The notes under the pieces were generated by a model. It did not search any database. It was not told the DNA's origin and saw only the letters and a list, made by a program, of their open reading frames with translations. Of a stretch of 45,279 bases of DNA, positions 21,501-31,211 are shown piece by piece. Made by a program: the position numbers and the translations under genes. The stretch is from NCBI RefSeq assembly GCF_000090795.2, contig NW_003546579.1, positions 45,815-91,093 of the forward strand. Direction: 5' to 3'. Every line of letters begins with the position of its first letter. Position 1 is the first letter of the stretch. The DNA comes from Amphimedon queenslandica. Its lineage: Eukaryota; Porifera; Demospongiae; Haplosclerida; Niphatidae.

Positions 21501-24252
21501 CATGAATTAACATGCTTTATGCAAATAGTTGCCACATAAACAAGTTGTCTTACTAAATTTTATATATTCACTCCTTCTCTCTTATTCACCTTACAAATGA
21601 CTTGATATTCTTCGTTTTCCTGGTCGTAGCAAGCTAGTAGAAACCCGCCATACTTTCCTGTTCTCTTTCCCATTTAATGAAACTCACCAACCACAACGAG
21701 ATCTAGTGTGTTGCCCACACCCTCCAGATAATCCTTCTTAAGCTACAAATAAAACTAAAAAGAATTATTATAATAATGATAATTATAACGAGTTACTTTT
21801 AGCCAGTTGTGGGATCTCTTTGATATTTCATATGATGCATCTTTATCAAGACACTTGACCATTAAGCCTTCACAATTACCTATAGACGAAGAAGATATAG
21901 ACAAGAATAGATACATCTATAACATACATGCACATTATAGATATTGAGAGTTACAAGTCAGTATGCATTATAGTCCTGGAAAGACATACCTTTAATTGAT
22001 AAGCTCCAAAATGTCTTCAATATTAGTAGAATTGATACTTTGAACAAGCATAAACTCCTGTTAATACAAAGTACCGGTAAGTAAAGGTTATACAGCGAGG
22101 TGGAGGAGGTATCTGTGGCATTTATGATACCTCAGCTGTAGGCCCGAGATATCATGATAAGCAGACACAGAGTTGATAAGCAACTTCTACCATGTACTAA
22201 AATAAACAACTAGTTTACTATGGCAACCCTTACCTCCCGGCCACTTATTAATCTGTCTGGGGAATTCACTTATAAGCCTCCTTTACCAGGAAATTACTCA
22301 ACCAAGCGGATGCAACCAAGCGGATGCTACAATATAAATGCCATAGAGATTAGAGAAACTGATACAGAGATGTATAACCGACTTCTACCACGACATTTGA
22401 AAAAACAACTACCAGCTGCAGATAATAAGACCACAGTTGACATACATACAACATATCTAACAGGCTAGGCAGTAAAGAATCAACCAAGCTTGACAAATGG
22501 ACTAATAAGAAATAAGAGCATCATCTAGCGCCAGGTTTCTAAGTGTTCCCTGGAGGTATCTAATAGATTTAGAAACCTTTGCATTGCAACTAGGCATGGT
22601 AGAAGTTAAGCGATTATTATTATTATTATTATCATTATTTTATTTATTTATTTATTTATTTATAATTTAGTTTAATGGCAAATTCAGCTCCATATATAAA
22701 TATAATCCTTATAATCGGTTGTATTGTCATGATGGGCTCATCAATATTACTGGGCATTGACTCTGGAACACCTCAAGTCACTGATGGGAACAGAGATAAC
22801 ATCCTCGATGAAATCAATGATTCCGCTAAAAACAGATACGCCATCATTTGCATGGTAAGCCCCTCCCACTTCCTGTCATGTGATAATCATGTGATATAGA
22901 CTCGTACATGGTTACTAACCATTGGATTCACTCTATCCTTTGGATCTCTCTTTGCTAAGACCTGGCAGGTCTATAGAGTTTATTTGGATGAAAGAAAAAA
23001 GAACAAAGTAAAAATGAAAATTTAATTGTTTTTTTTTTCATTTTTTTCATATTCCTTCCTTCTCTGTAGCCATTGAAGATGTGGAATTTCCTCCTCATAA
23101 TGGTGATACAGTTAATTGTTGATGTTATCTTCTTATCCATTTGGACCGGATTATTCCGTTTTAGACACGGGATAGACACAGTTAAAGTGAGAAAAAATAA
23201 CTTGAAACATTTATTTATTATTACTTTTTATTTTAGGATAACAACAATATTAATTACTCTAAATTTGAAAAGTGTGAATGCAACGGTTTCATTTACCTAA
23301 TTGGTACATTGTGCGCCTATAAAGGTCTCCTTCTCGTCTTCGGACTCTTCTTGGCCTACGAGAGCAGGAATGTCAAATACACTTTCATCAATGATTCTCG
23401 TTTTGTCTCAATAGCAATGTACATTGTAGTGGTTCTCATTGCCATTAGCGCCCCCTTGAGCCTGGTACTCGCTAACCAGCACTTCATAGATCATGCCTAT
23501 GTCGTTGCTGTTTTAATGATCACTATAGCTTCCTTGAGCTGTCTCCTTGTCTTGTATGTTCCTAAAGTAAGTAATGCTGGTCTGATTTAGAAGAATCAAT
23601 GCACAGTGTAGCCTCTATAATAAGGACACCTTTAAAATGAGGACACTTTTATAATGAGGACATTTTGTAATGTCCCAATTGGTACAAACCTATACAAAAG
23701 TACCTCTGAAACAAGGACACCTATGTATTAAGGACAGGTAGTGTGGGCCCAATGGTGTCCTTAATAAAGAGGCTACACTGTACATGTATTAAGGACAGGT
23801 AGTGTGTGTCCAATGGTGTCCTTAATAAAGAGGCTACACTGTACATGTATTAAGGACAGGTAGTGTGGGCCCAATGGTGTCCTTAATAAAGAGGCTACAC
23901 TGTACATGTACATGTACAGTGTAATTTTATTATTTAAATCATTTTATTCTTTTCCTAGTTCTTTTATTTGGCTAAAGGACTAGACGCAATGGTATCAAAC
24001 AATAAAGCCGAGGTCTTTACGCCAGTTGACAACCTTAAGTTAGGCTACCAGGAGGAAACTGATACCACCACCTGCAACACACCAAACAGTGACAACCAGA
24101 CCACTAATGTGACCAGTTTCTCAACAAGCCCTGGTACTACGCAGCCCAACACTCCAGCTGACATTATGACGACAGGAGACTCCTGTGGTAGCAGTGTTCC
24201 CTCTTCTTCTGAGAAAGAGGATTTTGAGTTTCGACAAGATGAAAGACCTTAA
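17207..24252 (+). CDS. GABA-B-like class C receptor B
   Basis: Fourteen exons: 17207-17422, 17613-17768, 18576-18746, 19578-19703, 19965-20243, 20420-20716, 20844-20904, 20984-21085, 21138-21282, 22671-22854, 22900-23007, 23070-23186, 23237-23566 and 23959-24252; 861 residues. It has a signal peptide ([15 protein letters not shown]), a Venus-flytrap ectodomain ([44 protein letters not shown]) and seven membrane helices from about residue 495. Exon sizes and phases match receptor A almost throughout (61, 145, 184, 108 and 117 bases), so the pair are tandem duplicates. Differences: exon 6 (297 bases) equals two exons of A, and the tail lacks A's coiled coil, ending in a short Ser/Thr-rich stretch. 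Membrane exons 10 and 13 are nearly identical to those of A. Intron 9 holds an antisense LIG1 relic. The ligand is unknown. Confidence 0.9.
17769..18478 (+). other. Receptor B intron 2, no feature seen
   Basis: AT-rich intron sequence with short GTACATGTAC palindromes near 17838 and 17970. No gene or clear element is visible. Confidence 0.5.
18479..18573 (+). repeat. (CT)n microsatellite at the exon 3 acceptor
   Basis: About 45 CT units lead straight into the acceptor TAG at 18573-18575. This parallels the tract at the equivalent intron of receptor A. Confidence 0.92.
18747..19577 (+). other. Receptor B intron 3, low-complexity only
   Basis: Contains a purine-rich GAGGGG tract (18968-19040) and two TAACGAGGGA copies near 19241 and 19271. 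No coding is visible. Confidence 0.5.
21590..22057 (-). pseudogene. LIG1: DNA ligase I (LIG1) fragment, antisense inside a receptor B intron
   Basis: Three exon-like blocks with intact splice signals are visible on the minus strand: 21990-22057, 21797-21879 and 21590-21742. Their translations follow the end of the ligase adenylation domain into the OB-fold region of LIG1: [16 protein letters not shown], then [54 protein letters not shown]. The block retains introns, so it is a genomic fragment, not a processed copy. It is broken twice: a one-base frame shift between the ILEL and SIKGNCEG segments, and an in-frame TAA before MGKRTGK. I find no other LIG1 exons nearby. Confidence 0.8.
22178..22612. 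mobile_element. Possible short inverted-repeat element in receptor B intron 9
   Basis: AACTTCTACCATG near 22184 and its reverse complement CATGGTAGAAGTT near 22596 bound about 430 bp with no convincing gene. A third partial copy (CTTCTACCACGAC) lies at 22382. No target duplication is clear, so this is weak. Confidence 0.3.
23604..23908. repeat. Inverted-terminal element plus 3 x 61-bp tandem repeat in receptor B intron 13
   Basis: CAGTGTAGCCTCTATAATAAGGACAC at the left (23604) is inverted at the right as the complement of CAGTGTAGCCTCTTTATTAAGGACAC (ending at 23780). The right-hand unit then repeats with an exact 61-base period (23725, 23786, 23847). The CAGT...CCTC...GGACAC ends resemble pogo/Tigger-type termini; that assignment is tentative. 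Confidence 0.6.
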
Positions 24253-24509
24253 GAACTGACCGTCCACTAAAGCATATACTCAGCAATAATCATTTATTGT
24301 CTTTTAATATATAACTATATCTAATTTATTTTTTGTCTATAGATTCATCAAAATGTTTGTTTTTTAACAAAAAAATTACCTTGAAATTTACACTCAACAC
24401 CCACGCACAACCAATTATTGTAATTGCTGGCAAGACCACGCCTTTCATGAATATTAATGAGTAGTGAAGGGCGTGGTCTGTGTATCTTTGAACAAAAAAT
24501 CTTTCTACT

Positions 24510-26302
24510 ATGAAGTGTTGTAGGATCTGTACTGCTGGGAATTGTGCCCGTTTTCTGCACCTCACCATCACTTTATTCGTCTTTTACGTTCTCCTAATGG
24601 CCCCCACGTCAGGTAGGGCTGAAACTAATCAACAAAAACGTCTAAATCTTTTCTTTACAGATCTTCACAGTGACTGGGTAGAAAACAACTTCCGATTCTA
24701 TTCCGCTTTATTTCTGTACATTTCTTCAAATATCTGCTACCTCACAGCAAGTATAATGGACCCTGGATACGTTAAACTGTACAAACTCGACAATACCAAA
24801 ATGATGACAGGACAAAGAGTAATAAAATTAAATAAATAAAATAATATAATTCGTTTATTTGTTACATTAATAAACAAATTACATTATTTTATTTATTTGA
24901 TTTTATTGTTGTAGTTGGAGGAGTCATACAGTGATACTGATGTTAGCTCCAGAGGAGTTTATTGTTCGATTTGTGAGCTAGAGCAAGTGATGAGATCAAA
25001 ACACTGCAAGGTGTGTCAACTTTAATTAGTTTCAGTTTCGATTTTTAATGTTAGAATTTTTATTGATTTATGTTAAATAAACTTGGCTACTTTCTATTTT
25101 TACATTATTTGTTATTTTTATGCTGTATAGAAAGTTTGAGCTCATTTCGACTTAATTTTTTTGAGTTATGGCCATTTAAAGAATTAGGCCAAAATGTAAA
25201 AAATACCCTGTACTATAGCCCATGCTTTTTTCTGAAAAATGGCCAAAAAATGATCCCCAATTTTTATTGAATTTTCTGATGCATATTGACGTCTTTATGC
25301 TATGTAGAAAGTTTGAGTTGATTCCGACTTAATTTTTTCAAGTTACGGCCATTTTAAGAAAAAGGCTGAAATCTGAAAAATACCCAAGGCTATAGCCCAT
25401 GCTTTTTTCCGAAAAATGGCCAAAAAATGACCCCCAATTTTTATTACATTTTCTAATACATATTGATGTCCTTATGCTATGTAGAAAGTTTGAGTTGATT
25501 CTGACTTAATTTTTTCAAGTTACGGCCATTTTAAGAAATAGGCCAAAATCTGAAAAATACCCAAGGCTATAGCCCATGCTTTTTTCCAAAAAATGACTAA
25601 AAAATGACCCTCAATTTTTATTAAATTTTCTGATGCATATTGACATCCTTATGCTGTGTAGAAAGTTTGAGCTGATTCCGACTTAAATTTTTAAAGTTAC
25701 AGTCATTTTAAGAAATTATACCAACACACCCATAGTGGTATTGAGCTTTATAAACTCTACAATTAATTAAATGCTATTTTTGGTTCTGTGTTCTAGTTGT
25801 GTGAACGTTGTGTCCAGAGGTTCGACCACCATTGTCCGTGGCTTGGTAACTGCGTCGGCGAACGGAACCATAGATTTTTTTGGCTCTTCCTTTTACTAGA
25901 GACAATACTACTCATTTGGGCTGTGTTTGTTGCCTGGTTAGTATATCTCTATACACCCCTGTATATTATTAGTATATTTTTAGGAGTTCTCTACAGACGG
26001 CCTCTGGGTTTTTATCATGGCTAAAACTAAACATACTAACATTTCCCTGTCTAATAACAGTCGTTATAAGCTCCATGATATGCAGTATGTTGCTTGCTTT
26101 TCATTCCTTTCTTGTCTTCTCTGGCATGACAACGTGGGAAATGGCGTCAAGATTTAGGATTACGTATCTAAAGGACTTAGATCCTCCTGTCAACCCATTT
26201 GACGAGGGTTGCTTGCTGAATACAGCCCACGTTTTTTGTTGTCCTAACCAAGACTGGTCTGACATGTATAATAGTAGATCTTACAAAACAGTGACTCCTT
26301 AA
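24510..26302 (+). CDS. ZDHHC12: Palmitoyltransferase ZDHHC12-like
   Basis: This DHHC enzyme transfers palmitate to protein cysteines at Golgi/ER membranes. Exons: 24510-24612, 24661-24818, 24915-25010, 25797-25936 and 25984-26302. Key parts: two N-terminal membrane helices, the SIMDPGYV motif, the zinc-binding Cys-rich domain ([16 protein letters not shown], then CERCVQRF), the catalytic DHHC in [17 protein letters not shown], and TTWE followed by the [16 protein letters not shown] tail typical of ZDHHC12. The length is 271 residues if the 48-base stretch 24613-24660 is spliced out, and 287 if it is kept; it has GT-AG ends and stays in frame. The 271-residue form is close to the vertebrate length. 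The gene ends 80 bp from the convergent RAP copy 1. GC boxes (GGGCGTGGTC near 24470) precede the start. Confidence 0.88.
25120..25720 (+). repeat. 177-bp tandem repeat in ZDHHC12 intron
   Basis: Equivalent points at 25130, 25307, 25484 and 25661 give an exact 177-base period. The GAAAGTTTGAG and ATTTTTATTA...TTTTCTGATGCATAT blocks are shared with the 186-bp family, but the palindrome is decayed (CTGTACTATAGCCCATGC). It is a divergent sister of that family. Confidence 0.85.
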
Positions 26303-26382
26303 AATTTTAATATTCATTAAGTAAGTAGAACAAAGGATTGTTGTTGTTTATCTATTTATCACAAATTGCACAAATATTTGCT

Positions 26383-28693
26383 CTATTTCTCAATTGTCTT
26401 TTTTTGTAAATAATTTCTTTTCAAGTATTCCCATTTAGCTTTGTAGTTGTTACGAAATGGGTACCATTTGTAGTACGGAACCTGAAGAGAAAAGTGGAAG
26501 AGAGAGAGAGAAATGTAACATCAATATTTAAACAATCATACTTGTATGAATTCCCAGCCGAAAGCTTCCAGCTGCCTCCTCTTTATGACACTTTTTCCAA
26601 GCTCATGTTTAATATTGACAGCATAATGAAATGGGCCTTCAATCTCAATTATTATTCTCCTTTTAGCAGCTGCAACTCTCCCTCCATCAGTCCATCCACT
26701 GGATATATTATACAACCCTTCACCTTTATTCTTAGTATCTTTGAATATTTTGGATAACCTTTTCTGAGAAACAGGCACATCCTCCATGCAAAGCTGTTTC
26801 AAACCAGCTTGACTCCATTTAAAATTTTGATTTCCAGGTGGTATAGGATCATCATTTGCATCTAACAAGATCTCAGCATCAACAGAGTAGCCATTAGGCA
26901 TATAAGCTTCTGGGATATGAAGCTTCTCAGCATTAAATAAATAACTTGAGTCTCCTTTTGATGAGTGAAGTAACTTGTTTAGTGTTTCTCTGATATTCTT
27001 TTCCAATTTTGATTTTGTAATGGGCTTTTCTGTCAGTGTTTGTGATAAAATGGAGGAACGTTGAGAAGGAGAGAGAGAGGGAAGGGAGAGGTGGGGGTTA
27101 GTCATTGATGCATTGTCCAGCTGTAGTACAGTAGGAAGGTAATTGTTAACTACAAAATAAAATAATTCATGAAAATAATAAAAAAAATACTTGCCCTCCT
27201 AATACTTATTGCACCTCTACTACTATGGTTCTTCAAGATTCAGGTCAAAATAATTATTTCTATGAGGCATAAAAGCTCAATATTAGATACAGCTGGTATC
27301 ATTGCACCACCAGAATTATCAAGAGGCGAGTTGGTAATAATACAATAATTATACCTTTTATAAATTCGTCTTTGAAAACCTGCACAATCAAAGGTACTGG
27401 ATACAACTCAAGGACAAGAAAAGACCACAAAATGTTGACAAAAGCTTGTGAATTTTGAAACGCATAAGTACTTCCATAGGAGACCAAAAGCTCTTCAAGT
27501 GCTTTAAACAAAGCTGGTGAAGGATGATTGAAATACCCATAGGCATACACAAAACTAGATAAAGTGTGTGGCTCCATTCTACAAAGTAGCGGTAATGCAA
27601 CTTCAGCTGCTCTGTCCAACAGTACTGGATCATAATGTCTCACTTTTGCAAGCATCCAAAGCATATGTGACAACAGACGTGGGTCGCACCAATGTCTTGC
27701 TTTACTGGATAACAAGATCTCTCTCATCTTGTCATAAAACTCTTTACTGTAGTAATGCAATGACTTTCCTGACACCCACAGTAAATGCGATACGACACTA
27801 GTGGATTCACTTTCAAGTATTAATGTTGATGCTTTCTCAAAGATCCAATCTTTAAGAGGAATGTTGCTTTTCTGCAAAGACCAGATAATGATTGCTACAG
27901 AAAAATCATCCATTACATCAATACTCCTGTACAGGTAACCTAACAGTGGATCTGTTAACTCTTTCGGCCATCTTCCAAGTCTAGCAAAACCCCTGCAAAT
28001 CTCCCTTAGCGAGACATGACAATCAAAAGTCTTGCTGGTGAGTTGATGTGCAACGATGGCTGCAATATGGTCAATCAATTCTGTCCGCCCTGTTTTAATG
28101 TTAAAGAGAACTAAAGAATTAACAATAGAGCGTATGTCCTCAGGTGGGAGTTCAGATAAACTTTTACCGCTTTCTTCTATCAAAGATAAAATGGTATCAG
28201 CTGCTCTTGGGTTAATGTTAGTTTTTAATTTACCAAAATAAGAGAGTAGTTGAACCAGGTCTGGCAATGACAGCAAATGCACGTCTCTTGTAATGTCATT
28301 GCAAAGTTTCTGAAGAGTTTCATTATTTTTATTTTTTAGTGGAGAGGATTTTATACTGGCCTTACCCTGAAAGCTCGTTTGAGACACAGCTTTCAAAACT
28401 TGCAACCTATCAAAGACAATAAGAGGCTCCTTGTACCTTCCCAATATTTCCATTGAGGAGTTGAGTGATTCTGCTCGTAATATTGAAGATAATAAAGAAC
28501 CAATCATCATGTCAGACCTCGTGTCAGAGTAAGTTTCAGTGGCCTGATATTGAGAAGGAGGAGGGCCTGCTGACCGGGTGGAACTGGCTCTGGTTAGTTT
28601 AGGAGAGACTACGGAGGATGAGAAAGAGAAGGAAGGAGGCAAGAACAGTCTCTGGAACTGAAATCTGCCATGGAGTCGACCCAATGTGTGCAT
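26383..28693 (-). CDS. FASTK-like RAP-domain protein, copy 1
   Basis: Exons 27355-28693, 26542-27149 and 26383-26481 encode 681 residues. The N-terminus (MHTLGRLHGRFQFQRLF) is Arg-rich without acidic residues, a likely mitochondrial targeting peptide. The middle is a run of helical repeats (SLPDLVQLLSYFGKL, LLWMLAKVRHYDP, NILWSFLVLELYP). The C-terminus is a RAP domain (AAAKRRIIIEIEGPFHY, VIKRRQLEAFGWEFIQV, PYYKW), finished by the last small exon. In animals RAP domains are known from FASTK-family mitochondrial RNA regulators, so an organelle RNA role is inferred. Its last exon differs from copies 2 and 3 (PYYKWYPFRNNYK). It lies 72 bp downstream of copy 2 and is convergent with ZDHHC12. Confidence 0.82.
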
Positions 28694-28765
28694 GTTGCTT
28701 TTAATAAACTATTAATAACTTAACTATAATAATTATTAATTAGTAACTTTATTAAGGACTATTTC

Positions 28766-31133
28766 TTAATTGTTTTTCTTTGTAAACAATTTATTTTTCA
28801 AGTATTCACTTTGAAGTGTGTAGTCGTAACGGAGTGGCTCCCATTCGTAGTATGGGACCTGAAGAGAAAATGGAGAAAGAAATGTAACATCAATATTTAA
28901 ACAATCATACTTGTATAAATTCCCAGCCAAAGGTTTCCAGCTGCCTCCTCTTTATGACAATTCTTCCAAGCTCATGGTTAATATTGGCAGCATAATGAGA
29001 CGGGCCTTCAAACTCAATTATTATTCTCCTTTTAGCAGCTGCAACTCTCCCTCCATCAGTCCATCCACTGGATATATTATACAGCCCTTCACCTTTATTC
29101 TTAGTATAATTAAATATTCTGGATAACCTTTTCCAAGGAACAGGCACATCCTCCATGCAGAGCTGTTTCAAACCAGCTAGACTCCATTTAAAATTCTCAT
29201 TCCCAGATGGTATAGGAACACCATTTTCGTCTAACAAGATCTCAGCATCAACAGTGTAGCCATTAGGCATCCGAGCTTTTGGAATTAGAAGCTTCTCAGC
29301 ATTAAATAAGTTACTTGTGTCGCCCTTTAAGGAGTGAAGTAACTTGTTTAGTGATTCTGTAACAATCTTATCAAATGTTGATTTTCTAATGGGCTTTTCT
29401 GTCAGTGTTTGTGATAAAATGGAGGAACGTTGAGAAGGAGAGAGAGAGGGAAGGGAGAGGTGGGGGTTAGTCATTGATGCATTGTCCAGCTGTAGTACAT
29501 CAGGGAGGTAGTAATTGTTAGCTGCGAAATAAAATAAAAATTCATCAAAATAATAATAAGATATACTTGCCCTCCTAATAATTACTGCACCTCTATTACA
29601 TTGTACATGGCTTCAATCATAAAAACCTTCAATTCAAGATCCCCCCCCCCCCCAGTTATGTCAAAATAATTATTTTTTGTAAGGCCATAGTTGCATGTTC
29701 CTATCTAAACAATGAACTGTGATTAATTATTGATATCAAGAGGCAAGTTAATTACTTAATTAGGAAGGGTATGGTAATGATAATACAATAATCATACCTT
29801 TTATAAATTCGTCTTTGAAAACCTGCTCAATCAAAGGTACTGGATACAACTCAAGGACAAGAAAGGACCACAAAATGATGGTGAAAGCTTGTGAACCTTG
29901 AAGCTCATAAGTACTTCTATTAGAGACCAAAAGCTCTTCAAGTGCTTTAAACAAAGCTGGTGAAGGATGATTGAAAAACCCATAGACGTACACAAAAAGA
30001 GATAAACTCTGAGACTCCATTCTATAAAGTAGCGGTAATGCAACTTCAGCTGCTCTGTCCAACAGTACTGGATCATAATGTCTCACTTTTGCTAGCATCC
30101 AAAGCATATGTGACAATAGACGTGGGTCGCACCAATGTTCTGAATCACTGGATAATAAGATCTCCTTCATCTTGTCGTAAAACTCTTTGTTGTAGTAATG
30201 CAATGACTTTCCTGACACCCACAGTAAAAATGATACCACAATAGTGGATTCACTTTCAAGTATTAATGTTGATGCTTTCTCAAAGATCCAATCTTCAAGA
30301 GGAATGTTACTTTTCTGCAAAGACCAGATAATGGTTGCTACAGAAAAATCATCCATTACATCAATACTCCTGTACAGGTACTCTAACAGTGGATCTGTTA
30401 ACTCTTTCGGCCATCTTCCAAGTATAGCAAAACCTCTGCAAACCCGCCTTAGCGAGACATGACAATCAAAAGTCTCACTGGTGAGTTGATATACAACGAT
30501 GGCCACAATATGGTCAATCAATTCTGTCCGTCCTGTTCTAATGTTAAAGAAAGCTAAAGATTTGATGATTGACCCAATGTCTTGAGGAGGAAGTTCAGAT
30601 AGACTTTTACCACTTTCTTCTATCAAAGATAAAACGGTGTCAGCTGCTCTTGGGTTAATGTTAGTTCTTAACTTGCTGAAACAAGAGAGTAGTTGAACCA
30701 GGTCCGGCAACGAGAACAAATGCAAATCTCCCATAATGTCGTTGCAAAGTTTTTGAAAAATTTCATTACTTTTTAGCGGAGAGGATTTCATATTGGTGGC
30801 CTTGTCCTGAATGCTCGTTTCAGACACGGCTTTTAAAACTTGCAGTTGATCAAAGACAGAGAGAGGCTCCTTGTACCTTCCCAGTATTTCCATTGAGGAG
30901 TTGAATGATTCTGCTCGTGACATTGAAGATAATAAAGAACCAATCATCATGTCAGACCTCGTGTCAGAGTAAGTTTTAGTGGCCTGATATTGAGAAGGAG
31001 GAGGGCCTGCTGACCGGGTGGAACTGGCTCTGGTTAGTTTAGGAGAGACTAGGGAGGATGAGAAAGAGAAGGAAGAAGGCAAGAACAGTCTCTGGAACTG
31101 AAATCTGCCATGGAGTCGACCCAATGTGTGCAT
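28766..31133 (-). CDS. FASTK-like RAP-domain protein, copy 2
   Basis: Exons 29798-31133, 28911-29521 and 28766-28858 encode 679 residues with the same architecture as copy 1: a basic targeting-like N-terminus, helical repeats and a terminal RAP domain (RRIIIEFEGPSHYAANINHE, QLETFGWEFIQV, PYYEWEP). The 5' ends of the three copies are nearly identical for the first ~75 codons. The spacer upstream (31134-31211, 78 bp) is pure AT-rich sequence with no GC box. Function is inferred as for copy 1. Confidence 0.82.
29641..29654. repeat. Poly-C tract
   Basis: A run of 14 C in the copy 2 intron; it may be prone to sequencing length error. Confidence 0.8.
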
Positions 31134-31211
31134 GTTGCTTTTAATAAACTATTAATAACTTAACTATAATAATTATTAATTAGTAACTTTATTAAGGACT
31201 ACATGTATTTC

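Noticed and set aside
22220-22468. Plus-strand open frame of 82 codons in receptor B intron 9
   Set aside because: No family signature, and it lies between short inverted repeats in a region with other debris.
25797-26024. ZDHHC12 ending at 26024
   Set aside because: Splicing out 25937-25983 restores the frame into the conserved TTWE/NPFDEG tail, so the early stop is intronic.
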